DNA of 64,000 nt from Alnus glutinosa (lineage: Eukaryota; Streptophyta; Magnoliopsida; Fagales; Betulaceae). The notes under the pieces were generated by a model that did not search any database, was not told the DNA's origin, and was given only the letters and a program-made list of their open reading frames with translations. Shown one piece after another: positions 46,101 to 58,589 of the stretch (positions within the stretch are counted from its first letter, which is position 1; every line of letters begins with the position of its first letter). The stretch covers positions 29,061,116 through 29,125,115 of the forward strand of contig NC_084890.1 in the NCBI RefSeq assembly GCF_958979055.1, in the 5' to 3' direction. The translations under genes and the position numbers were made by a program.

Positions 46101-49100
46101 GAAAGAGAAGTAAACTGAGCAAATGAATTGATTAGGCAAGAAACCCTTTTAGGTCAGATAATAATTTCATTATATTAAAAAGGAATGCAAAGAAATTCCA
46201 GGAAAAAACAACTGGAAACATGAAACACTTCTCAAAATATATAACACTAATAAAACATTTCTTATTGTAAGAATATTGTGACAAAACAGGTGCTTAACTT
46301 TTGCAGGTAGGAGTTAACTTATTCTTCAAAAAATAAAAAAATAAAATGGATTAGAGTGGCCATGAAGCCACCCTGATCTGGTCACTTTAGAGGAAAGTGT
46401 ACAGTTGATGGTGCTTCAGAGGAAACATTCTGTCTTGGCATTGTAAGTCGCATTCATTATAAATCAGTCGCCATCCTATCTCTTAAAATACTAACACCTA
46501 ATACTACATTCTATTTTTCAAAGGTCTCCAACTTCTATGAATGCCAAAGATTAGCACCTAGCAAGTACACAAATTGCAAGAACCTCCACTGGTAGGATAA
46601 GTCCACACATTTCAATGTAAATATTATTATACATGTCTTAATCTCCATGTACTTCAGTAAAAAGTAGAGAGAAAAATGAACAGAAAAATTACAATATTTT
46701 CAGCTGTGCCATTTCTGAGATATATGGAGGGATTGGTCCAGAGATATTACAACTCCTCAGCATCCTGAACCATAAACAAACTTCATGTAAGCATTGCTAC
46801 AAGAGGTGTATTATTCCAATTGCAGAGCATTTTACAACATAAAAATGCCTTACAATTTTTCCAGGCTTCTCATGTTTCGTAATGGCGGAAAAGGTGAACC
46901 CTCTCCTAGTAAGTCACTAATCCTTCTGCATAGAATAGCATCATCAAAAACTGTTATTGTGTTCAGCAATGCATTTTATTAGTTTAAAAAACACATGAAT
47001 ATATCATAGAGATTATTCACTCAAGAATGTTAACTTAGAAAGCAGAACTCACAGCTCGGTCAAATTACTCAAAACAGAAATGCTAGGAGGAATAGGCCCC
47101 TCAAGACCACTAGCTTGGATCTCTCTGTTAAGAACACAATTCCAATGGATTTAGATTACACCTGAAAATTTCAGGTAGAAGATATTTACATAGTATTGTT
47201 GTAAAAATCACATACAATTTCTGAAGTTGTTTCCAGCTTTGAAAGAAGTCAGGCATTCTTCCAGTGAAGTTGTTACTGCTAATCCTACTGCATGTGGGCC
47301 AAATGGAAACAAGATTGAGTAAATAAAAAGCTGAATATTTTCAAGGAAAAATCTAAAGTTACTGCTAGTAAAGCAATGGAAAAGATTACAAGCACTTACA
47401 GTTCTTTTAATTTGGTCAGATTAGTAAGAGTGGCAGGCAACTCTCCCGTGAGATTGTTAGCATTAAGAATGCTGCAGTCACCAGACGAAAACTAAGACTG
47501 GTTCGACTAACTCTAACAGTACATTATTCCGAAAATCATTGAGAATTTAAAAATGATTAATCAAATGTTATTATGAAAAAAGAAACAAGGAAGAAAGAAA
47601 GACTTACAGTATCTCCAAGTCCACCAAGTTCCCAAGCTCAGGGGGAACAGGTCCAGAAAACAGGTTGCTCTCTATGGTCCTGGAATACAGTCATTTATGA
47701 TTACAACAGGGCTAAACCAAATGGAACCTCATAATAATTTAACATAGAGATCCAGAGCATACAGAGCTTTAATAGTGGTAATCTTTCCCAAGTAGTCAAT
47801 ACGTCCTGATAAGTTGTTTCCACTGATGGACCTGCACTTGATTCATTCTATTAGTTCAATAATTAGCTTTTACTTGCTAACCTTGGACATGAAACTTTAG
47901 TAAGTCGTTTACAGATATTCCAACTGTGTAGAAGCCCATTCTCTTGGTAGTGTACCACTAAGGTAGTTCCTATTGAGATCACTATCAGCAAGAGAAAAGT
48001 GTGCTGTTAGCATAGAAGCTCTAAGTCTAATTTCTGGCAACAACAAGAAAAACAAATAATTGGAAGCTCTTCTTACATTGCCTTAAGGTAGGATAGCTTC
48101 ACCAATGCTGGCGGAAGTGTACCAGCAAGATCCTGCCCTTTAAGAAATCTGCATGTCAAAAATTACAAGAAAAAAAAAAAAAGAAAAAAGAAAAGAAAAA
48201 GATGATAGATTACAAATTCCATAGATAAAATGTAATACCCTGCTCAAGAAACACGTAAAATATTTGTAATAAAATTTTGGATTAAGTACTCCTCTAGTCC
48301 CTGAATTTTGGAAACTTTATTTTTTAGTCCCTAAGTTTCAATTTGCATCACAGATGATACTTCCGTTTTGGAAAATGATCGAATAAGTACCTCAGTTAAC
48401 TTCTCCGTCCAAAAACTAACGGACCGCCACGTGTCAACCTCAGAGGTTGACACGTGGCACTATATAAAAAATTAAAAATTAAAAATCTTTAAAAATGAAT
48501 TAAAAAATAATAATATTAAAAAAAAATTGAAAAAACAAAAAAAAACAAGGGGTGGCTGAGCCACTCCCTTGGCCGGTATGGGGTGGCCGAACCACCCCAT
48601 GGGGGGTGGTTCGGCCACCCCCAAGGGCCAAAGGGCCAAAACCGATCTTGAATTTTTTTTTTTTTTTTTTATTTATCAAGGGGTGGTCGAACCACCCCCC
48701 ATGGGGTGGTTCAGCCACCCCAGACCGGCTAAGGGGGGTGGCAGCCACCCCTTGTTTTTTTTTTTTGTTTTTTCAAATTTTTTTTTTAATTCATTTTTAA
48801 AGATTTTTAATTTTTTATATAGTACCACGTGTCAACCTCTGAGGTTGACACGTGGCGGTCTATTAGTTTTTGGACGAAGACGTTAACCGAGGTACTTATT
48901 CGGTCATTTTTCAAAACTGATGTATCATCTGTGATGCAAATTGAAACTCAGAAACTAAAAAATAAAGTTTCTAAAACTCAGGGACTAAAAATGTGTTTAA
49001 CCCTAAAATTTTAACTGATAAAATTTAAGATAATTGGGTGAATTAAGGGGAGTAGCCTAATTTAATTAGAAGGGGGAAAGAGGAAAAATTAAAAATGATT

Positions 49101-52100
49101 TTGGAAGTAGTAATGTAAATTGGGAAAAATTACGGTTACCAAAAAAAAAGGTTCAAGAGAGAATCGTGCATTCCAGATAACATGAATGATAAGTATTATG
49201 TTATTTATGCCATACAATGTGGTATTATAAGTTAAAACATATGATGTATCATGCCAGGTATTATGGTGATTTCATGTTGAAGATTACAATGTTTTATGTC
49301 ATGATTATGATGCTTTTTCTGTTGAAGAATAAAATGTTTCACATTATGATGCCACGAGATATTGTGTTAAGAATAGTTTTCAAGGACAATTTGTAAAGAT
49401 GGTTTTACAGTGATGGTTGCGTAATTTGGTTTTTGAAACATGATTTACGAAAGTTAGTTTATGAAAAGCAGTTTTCAAAGATGTAGAGACTGTAATGGTA
49501 GTGTTAAGGAAGCGTGTGCTTAACACGCTATTTCTTTGGTTAGCGTCCAGTCTTTGCCACCTAGGTGTTTTTACTTTTGTAGACTTTCTAAATTTATTAC
49601 CTGTTCCTCCCTTTTAGGGGCGCTCTTGTATACTTCTCGTGTATTAGGGTTGCGCCTCTCTGCGCTTTATTGATGAATTTGAAATTACTTCTAAAAAAAA
49701 AAAAAAACAGTTTTCGAAAGGCAGTTTTACAAAATGATGTTTTCAAAGGATAGTTTAGTTTTTGAATTTCAAATGGAGGCAGGTTATGAAGATTGTTTAC
49801 AAAAGTTAGTTTACTAAAGAGATTAAGAAAAACAGTTTTGCCAAGATCAACATATGAAAGGTAGTTCACGAAAAGTTTTGCGAAAGGAGTTTTCTAAGAA
49901 TAGATGTGAAAGATAGTTTGCAAAAGGGTTTACAAATAGTAGTGTTTTATAGCAAAACGTTTTTAATTCTGTAGAAAAATGTTAATAACATTTATGAAAC
50001 GATGTCTTCATGTTTTAAACCTAGTCTCACTACATACACTCCTCATGTTTGATGTTTACTTATTGAGCCATGGACTTATGTTTTCCATCTATAAAACATT
50101 GTTTTACAGAAATTGAGCTTATTGAGGCAGAGGACAAGCAACTGGAGTGAGCGATAGATGAAAGCTTCGAGGGCATTAAGATTTAGTATTTTAGACTACA
50201 GTGTCAAGGGTATTGGAATATTATTACTTTAGTTTTCTTAGATTTGAATTTTGATGTAGCTTATGTATAAGTTGATAGAAAATGATTTATAATTAGTGTT
50301 TTAAGTTGGAAAGACAAATGCAATTATGTGACTATGATTATATACAGTGTATTGCGATTAGTGCTCTGGTGACTTAATGTTTATGCCAAGCAGTAGTTAA
50401 AGTTGATATATATATATATATAATGAATAATGCAAATTGTTAAAGGGTAAAATTGACTTACCCCCCTCAATGTGCCATGTGTGTTGTTGCAATGTTAACC
50501 TTGAATTACCAAAAGTTGCAATGTGGGTATCAGGTTTTTCAGCCCCTTTAATTTCACTCTACCATTAGGGTTTTGCGAATTTTTTTTTTTCAAACAGCAA
50601 ATAGGTGAATATCTCTCATACCCCTGTAAAATTTATAAAATACAACGTTATCCTTTATTAAAAGAAAGAAAAAAAAATTAGAACGGGGTATTTTAGTCAT
50701 TTTGACATTCTTTGTTAGGATTTTCTATAAAATCCTAACATAGGGGTTAAGGGGCAGAAATGGGATACCACATTGCAACTTTTGATACTTTGAAGTTAAC
50801 ATTTCAACACTCGTGATACATCGGGGGTAAGTGAAGTTTTCCCTTATTGTATTTTGGTGGGGCATTGCATAAAACAAAACAAGGAGAAAATTTTACCACA
50901 ATAAAGCTAGAGACGTAATCCAGTACTCAACAAAGTTTTATTTTTTTGGAGGGGGTTGAATAAGAATCAAATTAAATGGAAGGGAAATTACAAAATCAAT
51001 GGGGCATACCCCAGGCCACAACATACATCAAAGGGAGGCCCTGAATACAGCTAACCAGAGGAGAAAACTGTTACGTATCTATGTTAGACGTGGCAAGTGT
51101 GTACAGGAAGCAAAAGAAGACCTAGCTAAGGTTCAAGGAGAAGCTACAAGTGGCGGCTGAGGTTGAGAAGGCTATGAATGGAAAAAGTCGGTGCTCTTCC
51201 AGCACGACTTTTTGTAGAAAGGAAATCATCCTGTATGGACAGTATTTCATAGCAATAAGGGATCCTGATTCCCACTAGAATAGGTCTATTGCTAAATAAC
51301 AAAACAACTCTTAGAGTTGCTTAAGAGGCAAGGGTACCTCGAATACCCTAATATCTTGTCATATTCAGCCACCATAGGTAAACTCAGGAAGGAAGATCCT
51401 GCTGCTTTACCTCTCCATAAACCCCTGACCCGATCCCAAATACAAGCCCGTAACAACTTGGTATCAGAGCCAAGTATCGACATGGCCGAAAAGGATTTGA
51501 AGGCGCTCGATGAACGGATAGCTGAGCGGATAACCAATCAGATGGAAGAGATGTTTGGCGCACTCTCCCTGCAGTTTCAGCAATTCCGTGCAGATGACCA
51601 TGCTAATCACGCAAGCTCGTCAAAAAATCAGTCAGGCAAAAGTGGTCGGCCTGATTCAGGGAACTCCTTCCCTAAGGTCGCCAAGTTAAATTTTCCAAAG
51701 TTCGATGGTTCTGAAGACTCAACCAGTTGGGTGTGCCGGGCTGAACAATTCTTTGAGTTCCAGGAGACTACCGAGGAGGACAAGGTGGCGTTGGCAGCCT
51801 ACCATCTGGAAGGTGAGGCACAGCTATGGTACCAGCTTTTTAAGGAGAGCGAGGAGCACATTTCGTGGGAAGCTATGAAGGACGGACTGCATGTGCGATA
51901 CAGCGCCACACAATTTGATGATTTTTTTGGTGATCTCACCAAGCTGCGCCAGACAGGAACGGTGCGAGAATACCAGGGTCAGTACGAGCGGTTGCTGAGC
52001 AGGGCTGGCCGTCTCTCGATGACACAGCAAGTTAGCGGGTTCATAAGTGGGCTAAAGGAGAGCATAAGGCCGGAAGTTCAAGCTTCTGGACCCTCCACTC

Positions 52101-55100
52101 TCACGGCTGCAGTGGGACTGGCAAGGCTGTATGAGGCCAGGCTGTTGGCACAACGACGACCCACTAATCTCTACGATGCCCGGAGGACCATGGGCCAGGC
52201 AAATACACTGCCCTTACCATCCGCAAGCCTTATGCGGAACCGATCTCCGGTGATCAAGAAGTTGAGTCTGGCAGAATTGAAGGAACGGAGGGACAAAGGT
52301 CTCTGTTTTAATTGCGATGACAAGTTCGCCGGGGCACAGGTGTAAGAAGCTATTCCTAATCGAAGGCATTTATGAGGAAGACAATGAACGCTCGAGTGAA
52401 GAAGAGGCACGAGAAACTTGGGAGGACAACGAGCTTGAGATTCCGGAAATATCCCTCCATGCAATTTCAAGTGTGCAAACCCCGCAGACGATGCACATCG
52501 CTGGAACCATCTGGAAGGCCTGGGTAATTCTGCTAGCGGACACGGGAAGCACGCACAATTTTTTGAACACTGAATTGGCAGAGCGATTGGGCCTGGAACC
52601 AGACAAACAGACGGCCTTCGAAGTTTTGGTGGCTAACGGGGAAAGACTTTCCAGCAAGGGGAAGTGTTATGCGGTACCAGTTTGGCTGGGAGGTACCTTA
52701 TTTACGCTGGAATTTTTTCTTATTGATTTGAGAGGATACGACTCAGTCCTAGGGGCACAGTGGTTGAAGATGCTAGGACCCATCTTATGGGATTTTTCTT
52801 CACTCTGCATGAGTTTCCGGTGGTAAGGGAAGAAAGTCACACTAGTTGGCTTAGAGGCACCCCGGAACAGAATACTGGAAGGTCCAGAGATGCAGAAGGA
52901 ACTGAGACGCAACGGTGAGGGTGTTCTCCTTCAGCTTTTTGCAGTGCAGTTGGGGGTTGAGCAGTGCTGCCCAGGTGTAGACAGTCCGAACCTTCAGCGT
53001 CTCCTAGAAAAGTTCCAAGATATTTTTGCCGAGCCGCAGGGTCTGCCTCCTATGCGATCTCACGACCACAAGATTCCCCTGATTCAAGGCTCTTCCCCGG
53101 TAAACGTGAGGCCCTACAGGTACCCCTATTACCAAAAGAATGAGATAGAAAAAATAGTGCTGGATTTACTTAACAGTGGGGTCGTCCGAGCCAGTACCAG
53201 TCCATACTCCTCTCCAGTCTTATTGGTCAAGAAGCACGACGGTTCGTGGAGGTTATGTGTGGATTATCGCGCCCTCAATCGGACCACTATCAAGGATAAG
53301 TATCCGATTCCGGTAATTGATGAATTATTGGATGAACTGCATGGTGCGCAATACTTTTCAAAGCTGGACCTCCGTTCCGGGTACCATCAAATCTGGATGC
53401 ACGAGCAGGATGTAGAAAAGACAGCCTTTCGGACGCATCACGGGCACTTTGAATTTTTGGTTATGGCCTTTGGCCTCACCAATGCGCCGTCCTCTTTTCA
53501 GTCCTTGATGAACGACATCTTTCGAAGTTATTCACGTAAGTTCGTTCTCCTTTTTTTTTTTTTTTTATGACATACTCATTTATAGTAAGTCTTAGGAGGA
53601 CCATCTATATCACTTAACTTGTGTCTTTGACATTTTGAGAACTAATCACTTGTTGTTAGAATGGACAAGTGTAGTTTTGGCCAACAGCGGGTGAACTACC
53701 TAGGTCATTTTATTGAGCAGAATGGAGTCGTCGTGGATCCTGCCAAAATCCAAGCTATGCTAGCTTGGCCGAGACCTTCCAACATCAAGGCTCTTCGGGG
53801 CTTCCTTGGACTTACCCGCTACTACTGGAAGTTCATCCAGCATTATGGTACTATTGCCCGACCTCTCACTCAACTCTTAAAAAAGGATGCTTTCGGGTGA
53901 AATGAGGAAGCCAGCGACTCATTTGATCGTCTTAAGGAAGCTATGACAAATGCACCGGTGTTGGCCTTGCCCGATTTTTCTAAAACATTTGTTATCGAGT
54001 GTGATGCTTCCGGCTGCGGCATAGGGGCTGTTTTGATGCAGGATCGCCGCCCCATTGCTTACTTTAGCCAGGCCCTTAATGGTCGTAATCTCAACCTCTC
54101 AACCTATGAAAAGGAGATGCTTGCACTTGTCACCTCCATTCAAAGATGGCGTCCCTATCTCTTGGGCCAACGATTTGTGGTGCAGACGGACCACCGTAGC
54201 CTCAAGTACTTGTGGGATCAAACTATCGCCACCGAGGCCTAACAAAAGTGGCTCATCAAACTCATGGGGTATGATTTCACGATTGAATACAGAAAGGAAC
54301 ACGATAACCGCGCTGCTGATGCTCTCTCTCGCCAATTGGAAGGGACTCATGGCTCTCTCTGTACCTGTCCCTCACTGGATCGAACCTATCCAGCATGATC
54401 CGGATCTCCAGGCCTTGACAGCGCGTATTCAACAGAATGAAGCAGTGGGACCTTGGCACTTGCAGGCCGGGCTTATCTACTTCAAGAATCGGGTCCACCT
54501 CAAGGCTGAATCCCCCATTACAGCGGCCATCATTGCAAAATTCCACAACAGCACGCATGAAGGGTATCACAAAGGTCTACAGCGTATCCGGTCTGTTTTT
54601 TACTAGCCTAAAATGAAGCAGCAACTCCGCACCTTCATCAGAAATTGTGATATTTGCCAGTGTCACAAAGCTGAAGCCACCAAACCAGCAGGGCTGCTGC
54701 AGCCCCTGCCCATTCCCGAACATATTTGGTCAGCTATCTCCATGGATTTCATTGACGGTCTTCCAAAGTCCTACGGCCGCACTACTATTTTTGTGGTTGT
54801 CGCTCATTTTTCCAAGTATGGCCATTTCACTCCCCTCAAGCACCCGTATACCGCGCCACAGGTGGCTCAAACCTTCTTCGAGGTTATTTTTCTTTTGCAT
54901 GGAATTCCTACTTCCATCGTAAGTGATAGGGACCCCGTGTTCACTGGAATTTTTTGGCGGGAGCTCTTCCGCCTTCATGGCACGAAATTCAACTTCAGCT
55001 TTGCTTATCACCCACAAACGGATGGCCAAACCGAGGTTGTCAACCGCACTATCGAGATGTATTTGCGGTGTTTCATTAGCTCTTCTCCCCCGGCAATGGG

Positions 55101-56572
55101 CTAAGTGGCTGCCTTGGGTCGAGTATTGTTACAACACAGGCTTTCACTCCGCTACTAAGCGCACTCCCTTTGAGATTGTTTATGGTCGACCTCCTCCTCC
55201 TCTCTTACCATACATCCCCGGGACTACTCGTTCCGCAGCTGTAGAGGAGGCCCTGCTTAGCTGCAATCAAGTCTTGCTAGAGGTTCGCCAGCAGCTTTTG
55301 GGCGCCCAGAATCGCATGAAGCAGGTTTATGACCAGTCCCATGTTGAGCGCGTTTTTTCTGAGGGGGAATGGGTGTAGTTACGGCTCCAAGGGTACAGGC
55401 AGCAATCAGTTCACAAGCGGGGTAATCTGAAGCTCTCTCCTAAGTTCTATGGCCCTTACCGAGTTGTCAAGCGGATTGGTCCGGTAGCATACCAGCTGGC
55501 CCTCCCTCCTAAGGCCAAGATTCATGATGTTTTCCATGTTTCTGTTTTGAAGAAATGGGTCGGAAATGGGGTAAACTCAGGAAGGAAGATACTGCTGCTT
55601 TACCTCTCCATAAACCCCTGACCCGATCCCAAACACAAGCCCGTAACAAAAACAGCCAAGAACTAAGAGCAATGAATAACAGCAGAAAGACCCAAGAGCG
55701 ATGGAGACAACTATTTTTCAGAAGGAGCAATTGGTAAAGTACACATAAACTTAATACTGTGTTTGGCAAAGCCCTCTCCCTTTTTCTTCTTTTTTCATAT
55801 TTTCCAAAAAAATCAAATTCATTTTTTCATAAACAAATTCATTCACTTTTCTCTTCCAAAAAATTCAAAACTCCATTTACGTACCTTTATATCAAATCAA
55901 TCGTTCTTATTACTATTCAAACAAATAAGAAAAGCTTTCCCAAACACAAACCCATCATAAGAAAGTTCAATAAGAATAAAGTTGGCATTATGTATTTATG
56001 TGAGTGAAGGGAGCGTACATGTTAACCACGTGGCATACACCATCAGGGTAGGAGCAATTGCAGTTGACAGTATTGTTGTATAACGGCCTCTCAGCTGAAG
56101 ATGGTGTTATCCAGCTTGAGTCATTGCACGGATTTACACTGAAATTCCAGTCTTTCTTTCCCAGTTGTGTAGCTATTTCGCGAAGGGCTTCCACTGCACA
56201 CATCAAACACATCAACTAATTCCCTACCAGGATTTGAAAAATCCAAAAATCCAGCAAAAAGCACGCATCTACACAGTTATTAGCTCTGTTTCTAAGACCC
56301 AGATATAAGTCACTCTGTTTTGTTGCTGTAAAGGCACTACCAAATGTAATGTAAACTACGATAAGGAGAAACTTCAATCCAGAGAGTACCATTTCCATCA
56401 ACTTGAGTTTAACCAAAGAAAACCCATATACATATGCAGAAAAGGAAGTACCTTCATCATCCGGAAGACGCCCTACTTGTGCTTTGACTATGATTGCTCC
56501 CATGGACATGATGAGCACTAAAAGCATGGTAAAACTAAAGCTGGTCTTTGGAATACAAGGCTGGCTTGCCAT
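40162..56572 (-). CDS. LRR-malectin receptor-like kinase (LRR-VIII-2 type), copy A
   Basis: 24 exons: 56572-56452, 56193-56019, 48148-48077, 47981-47913, 47831-47763, 47679-47608, 47471-47400, 47287-47216, 47124-47053, 46925-46854, 46764-46693, 45933-45865, 45288-45223, 44475-44410, 44312-44277, 44158-44121, 43939-43560, 43483-43288, 42861-42721, 42623-42505, 42345-42135, 42007-41770, 40945-40795, 40518-40162. GT-AG throughout, phases fit, 1001 aa. Signal peptide (residues 1-32); LRRs on 66-72-bp exons (about 99-380); malectin domain (about 405-596, [18 protein letters not shown]); TM (about 608-629); kinase (644-1001) with GEGGFG (674-679), AVK (K695), HRD (791-793), DFG (811-813), GYMAPEYA: a full RD kinase. 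Resembles the At1g53430/At1g07650 group; surface receptor, likely for cell-wall or defence cues (inferred). Intron 2 is 7.9 kb and packed with transposons. Confidence 0.94.
48279..49003. mobile_element. Mutator-type foldback element with 9-bp TSD in RLK-A intron 2
   Basis: 725 bp, starting GGATTAAG and ending TTAACCC, flanked by a perfect 9-bp duplication TAAAATTTT (48270-48278 and 49004-49012). Arms of about 210 bp pair closely: ACACGTGTCAACCTCAGAGG type sequence (CCACGTGTCAACCTC) appears inverted on both sides, as do TAGTCCCTGA and GAAACTTTATTTTTTAGT. The core (48545-48755) is GC-rich, with GGGGTGGCCGAACCACCCC and GGGGGTGGTTCGGCCACCCC. Its ends and core match the logic of the element at 16455-17376, so both belong to one superfamily and maybe one family. 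Overlapping open frames inside are composition artefacts. Confidence 0.88.
49481..49707 (+). mobile_element. 5'-truncated LINE 3' end in RLK-A intron 2
   Basis: The segment contains CTCTTGTATACTTCTCGTGT, GTTGCGCCTCTCTGCGCTTT and ends in TTACTTCT plus an A run, the same 3' tail type as the LINE at 31538-32168 (CTCTTGTATACTTCCGGTGT). CAGTTTTCAAAG just before it and CAGTTTTCGAAAG just after are a plausible target-site duplication with one change. Confidence 0.6.
50445..50843. mobile_element. Foldback MITE in RLK-A intron 2 (about 400 bp)
   Basis: Left end GGGTAAAATTGACTTACCCC and right end GGGGGTAAGTGAAGTTTTCC are inverted repeats; pairing extends inward (AAAAGTTGCAATGTGGGTAT against ATACCACATTGCAACTTTTG). 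No coding capacity. A clean target-site duplication was not found, so the class is uncertain although the GGGTAA ends resemble the other foldbacks. Confidence 0.7.
51069..51455 (+). repeat. 5' LTR of the gypsy element
   Basis: 387 bp bounded by TGTTACG and CGTAACA inverted ends. Its last 79 bases (51377-51455) match the 3' LTR stump 55570-55648 with only two differences (C/A and T/C). Confidence 0.88.
51482..55560 (+). pseudogene. Gypsy gag-pol polyprotein, broken
   Basis: Gag from 51482 ([13 protein letters not shown]; capsid motif [14 protein letters not shown]; half zinc knuckle CFNCDDKFA, then a frameshift with [12 protein letters not shown] in the next frame). Protease [62 protein letters not shown]. 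The catalytic FFDD block that should follow RKFVL is missing: after a T run come about 100 bp of unrelated sequence before [17 protein letters not shown]. RNase [39 protein letters not shown]. Integrase: H..H region weak, [45 protein letters not shown]. Stops occur at 53898, 54240, 54604 and 55377, with a frameshift near 55090. No function possible. Confidence 0.9.
55570..55648 (+). repeat. 79-bp stump of the gypsy 3' LTR
   Basis: Starts GGTAAACTCAGGAAGGAAGA and ends CCCGTAACA, directly followed by the target-site copy AAAAC. The preceding bases are still integrase coding, so the deletion joined pol to the LTR interior. Confidence 0.85.
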
Positions 56573-58072
56573 CTTCTCCTCCACCGCTTTCAAACTTGCA
56601 TGGGAGATGCAGATATGTTTACATATACAACATCACCGAATCATTGAATTTTTCCTTTGAAAACCTTTGGTTGGTAGGTACGCCGCATCCGTTCATTAGT
56701 ATTTGACTCTGTAGTCCGTGTAGACTACAATCCATCTGGGTTTTGGATTAGTATCACCGCCCCTTTGACTCATTGACGAACATGAACATTCTTTAAAATG
56801 CACTATACCTTTACAGGTAAAGTTGAACAACTTTGTACTTTATGTGACATCTACAGTCTACAGATAACGCGTTTTCCGTACCTTATTTTGCTTTCTCTGG
56901 TGACCTTTCAACTGGAAATTGATAAGCATGATGGGATTCCTTCGGTGATATTTCTCCGAGTGTCAGCCGACAGGAGACGCTAAAAATTAAAAGTAAACAA
57001 ACAAGCCTTCAGCCTTCTGATTTAAGAAATAAACAACTTCAGTTGAGTCCGATGGACCCAGCTTTCAACGCGCCACTTCACTGTATGCACCGGCGCCCTA
57101 GCTCCCCGTAGCCTCCGGGCGCTTCATCTTCAGATATCTAAAAGCTGGCACTTGGATCTCATGTGCCGGTCAGTACCCACGCCGCCTTCCTCCGCACCAC
57201 CTTTCGCCGAAGCTGTTGATTTTTGAGGTTTTTTTTTTTTTTTTTTTTTTTTTTTGTCTGTCTTTTTGGGTATTTTTAAAAATTATTGAAAACTAATTTT
57301 TGAATTAGTAAAATATGATATAAAGTAAAAAGAATTTATATAAAAATAACAAAATAAAATTGTATTGTAGTAAATTTTTTTTATTAGAATAATAATAAAA
57401 AATTATTAATATGATATAAAAAATTAAAGAAGTTAAAATATTTTAATATTGATTGTTTTTTAAAAATGTGAAAATAAATTTAAAATTTTTTGTGTTGCTT
57501 GCCAAACAAGAACTGTGACTTTATGTTGCTCGGGTTCTTTTCTATTTCGGATCCTAACGATTTTACAGTGTTTTTCTTTCGCGGCTTCCTTCCGGTGGTT
57601 GTTATTACCTTGTAGGAGTTTGAGTATAGTTAAAGCTATCCATATTTTCTGTTTTTGTGCTTAAACCGCTTTTCCAGCGTAACCTAATATGACGGACCCA
57701 TTTCCCATTTGTTGCTTTTTTTTCTAGTACTGTAATTTTCTTTTTTCGGATGTGTTATTATGGAGTCCACCCTTTTTTCAATATTTTTTGCTCAGAAAAA
57801 AACAACTCAGTTGCTTCCCACAATTGCCAACAAAAAAAGAGGGATAATTGTGTGGACCAATTATTTGGTGCGACATGTGCTAAAGACTTTTGGGTGACCA
57901 TCTTCTGAAGTCTCTTATAGCTAGTTTGCACAACCTTTGTCTATTATAGATTTTTTTTTTTTCAATTAAAATAATTTAAGCAACTTATTCGATGTATAAA
58001 TTAATATTAGTTATATCAATATCCTATTTATTTTGTATGTCATATATTATTCAAAAATATCTACTTGCATAG

Positions 58073-58118
<46 letters not shown>

Positions 58119-58589
58119 CAGCTTGGAACTACTCAGCCTTTTTCATTCTACCATTATTCTTCACATGTCATTGTGGGGGTAGATTTCTTAGACATTGGAT
58201 ATTATATGATAAGAAAGTCAATTGAGTTCCACAATTATGATTTTGAATGTGGCAACCTAACATTCTGGTTCAACATTGTAATGACCAACTATATTAAACT
58301 TTGCCTGGAAACCTATGTTTAATATAACAGCATGTTCCAAGATAACTCACTTAGGAGGGTAAAGCCAATAGAACATTGTATGAGCTACCATATCAAATGT
58401 CTTAATCATGTAAAAAGGGAGAATTTCTACTACTTAATGTGTCTTCAACTTCATGTTACAACATTTTTTACCCAAGAATGGGAACCAAACACAAATATTT
58501 TCAAACCAGAGGATTCAATATAATTTCTTCTCATTAAGCAAAAACTTTTCATCGCCAAGAGGGCAATTTTATGGTCAATTTACTCAGAA
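56573..58589. other. Upstream region of RLK-A and spacer to RLK-B
   Basis: 56573-57000 is the RLK-A promoter side. A short GC-rich island (57060-57220) ends in a T run (57232-57255). A second retroelement-like GT-rich passage lies at 57530-57790, and a pure (TA)n microsatellite at about 58077-58117. No supported gene; the + frame 58332-58523 shows no family resemblance. Confidence 0.45.
58077..58117. repeat. (TA)n microsatellite
   Basis: About 20 uninterrupted TA units between RLK-A and RLK-B, likely length-variable. Confidence 0.9.

Larger units (their letters stand above)
51069..55648 (+). mobile_element. Ty3/gypsy LTR retrotransposon, inactive, in RLK-A intron 2
   Basis: 5' LTR 51069-51455 (TGTTACG...CGTAACA), primer-binding site TTGGTATCAGAGCC just after it, gag-pol 51482 to about 55560, and a stump of 3' LTR (55570-55648). 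A perfect 5-bp target duplication AAAAC flanks it (51064-51068, 55649-55653). The order protease, RT, RNase H, integrase is that of Ty3/gypsy; the integrase end [12 protein letters not shown] is typical of chromovirus-type elements, though any chromodomain is deleted. The junction runs straight from integrase into the last 79 bp of LTR, so the polypurine tract and about 308 bp of LTR are lost. It lies antisense to the kinase gene. Confidence 0.92.

Noticed and set aside
48500..48886. Overlapping ORFs of 82-105 codons on both strands
   Set aside because: They arise from the GC-rich palindromic core and inverted arms of a foldback element; no family resemblance.
55988..56593. Short secreted protein gene starting [12 protein letters not shown]
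   Set aside because: Its two exons end in phases that join exactly to the LRR exon at 48148 and give the expected receptor-kinase N-terminus, so it is the 5' end of RLK-A.
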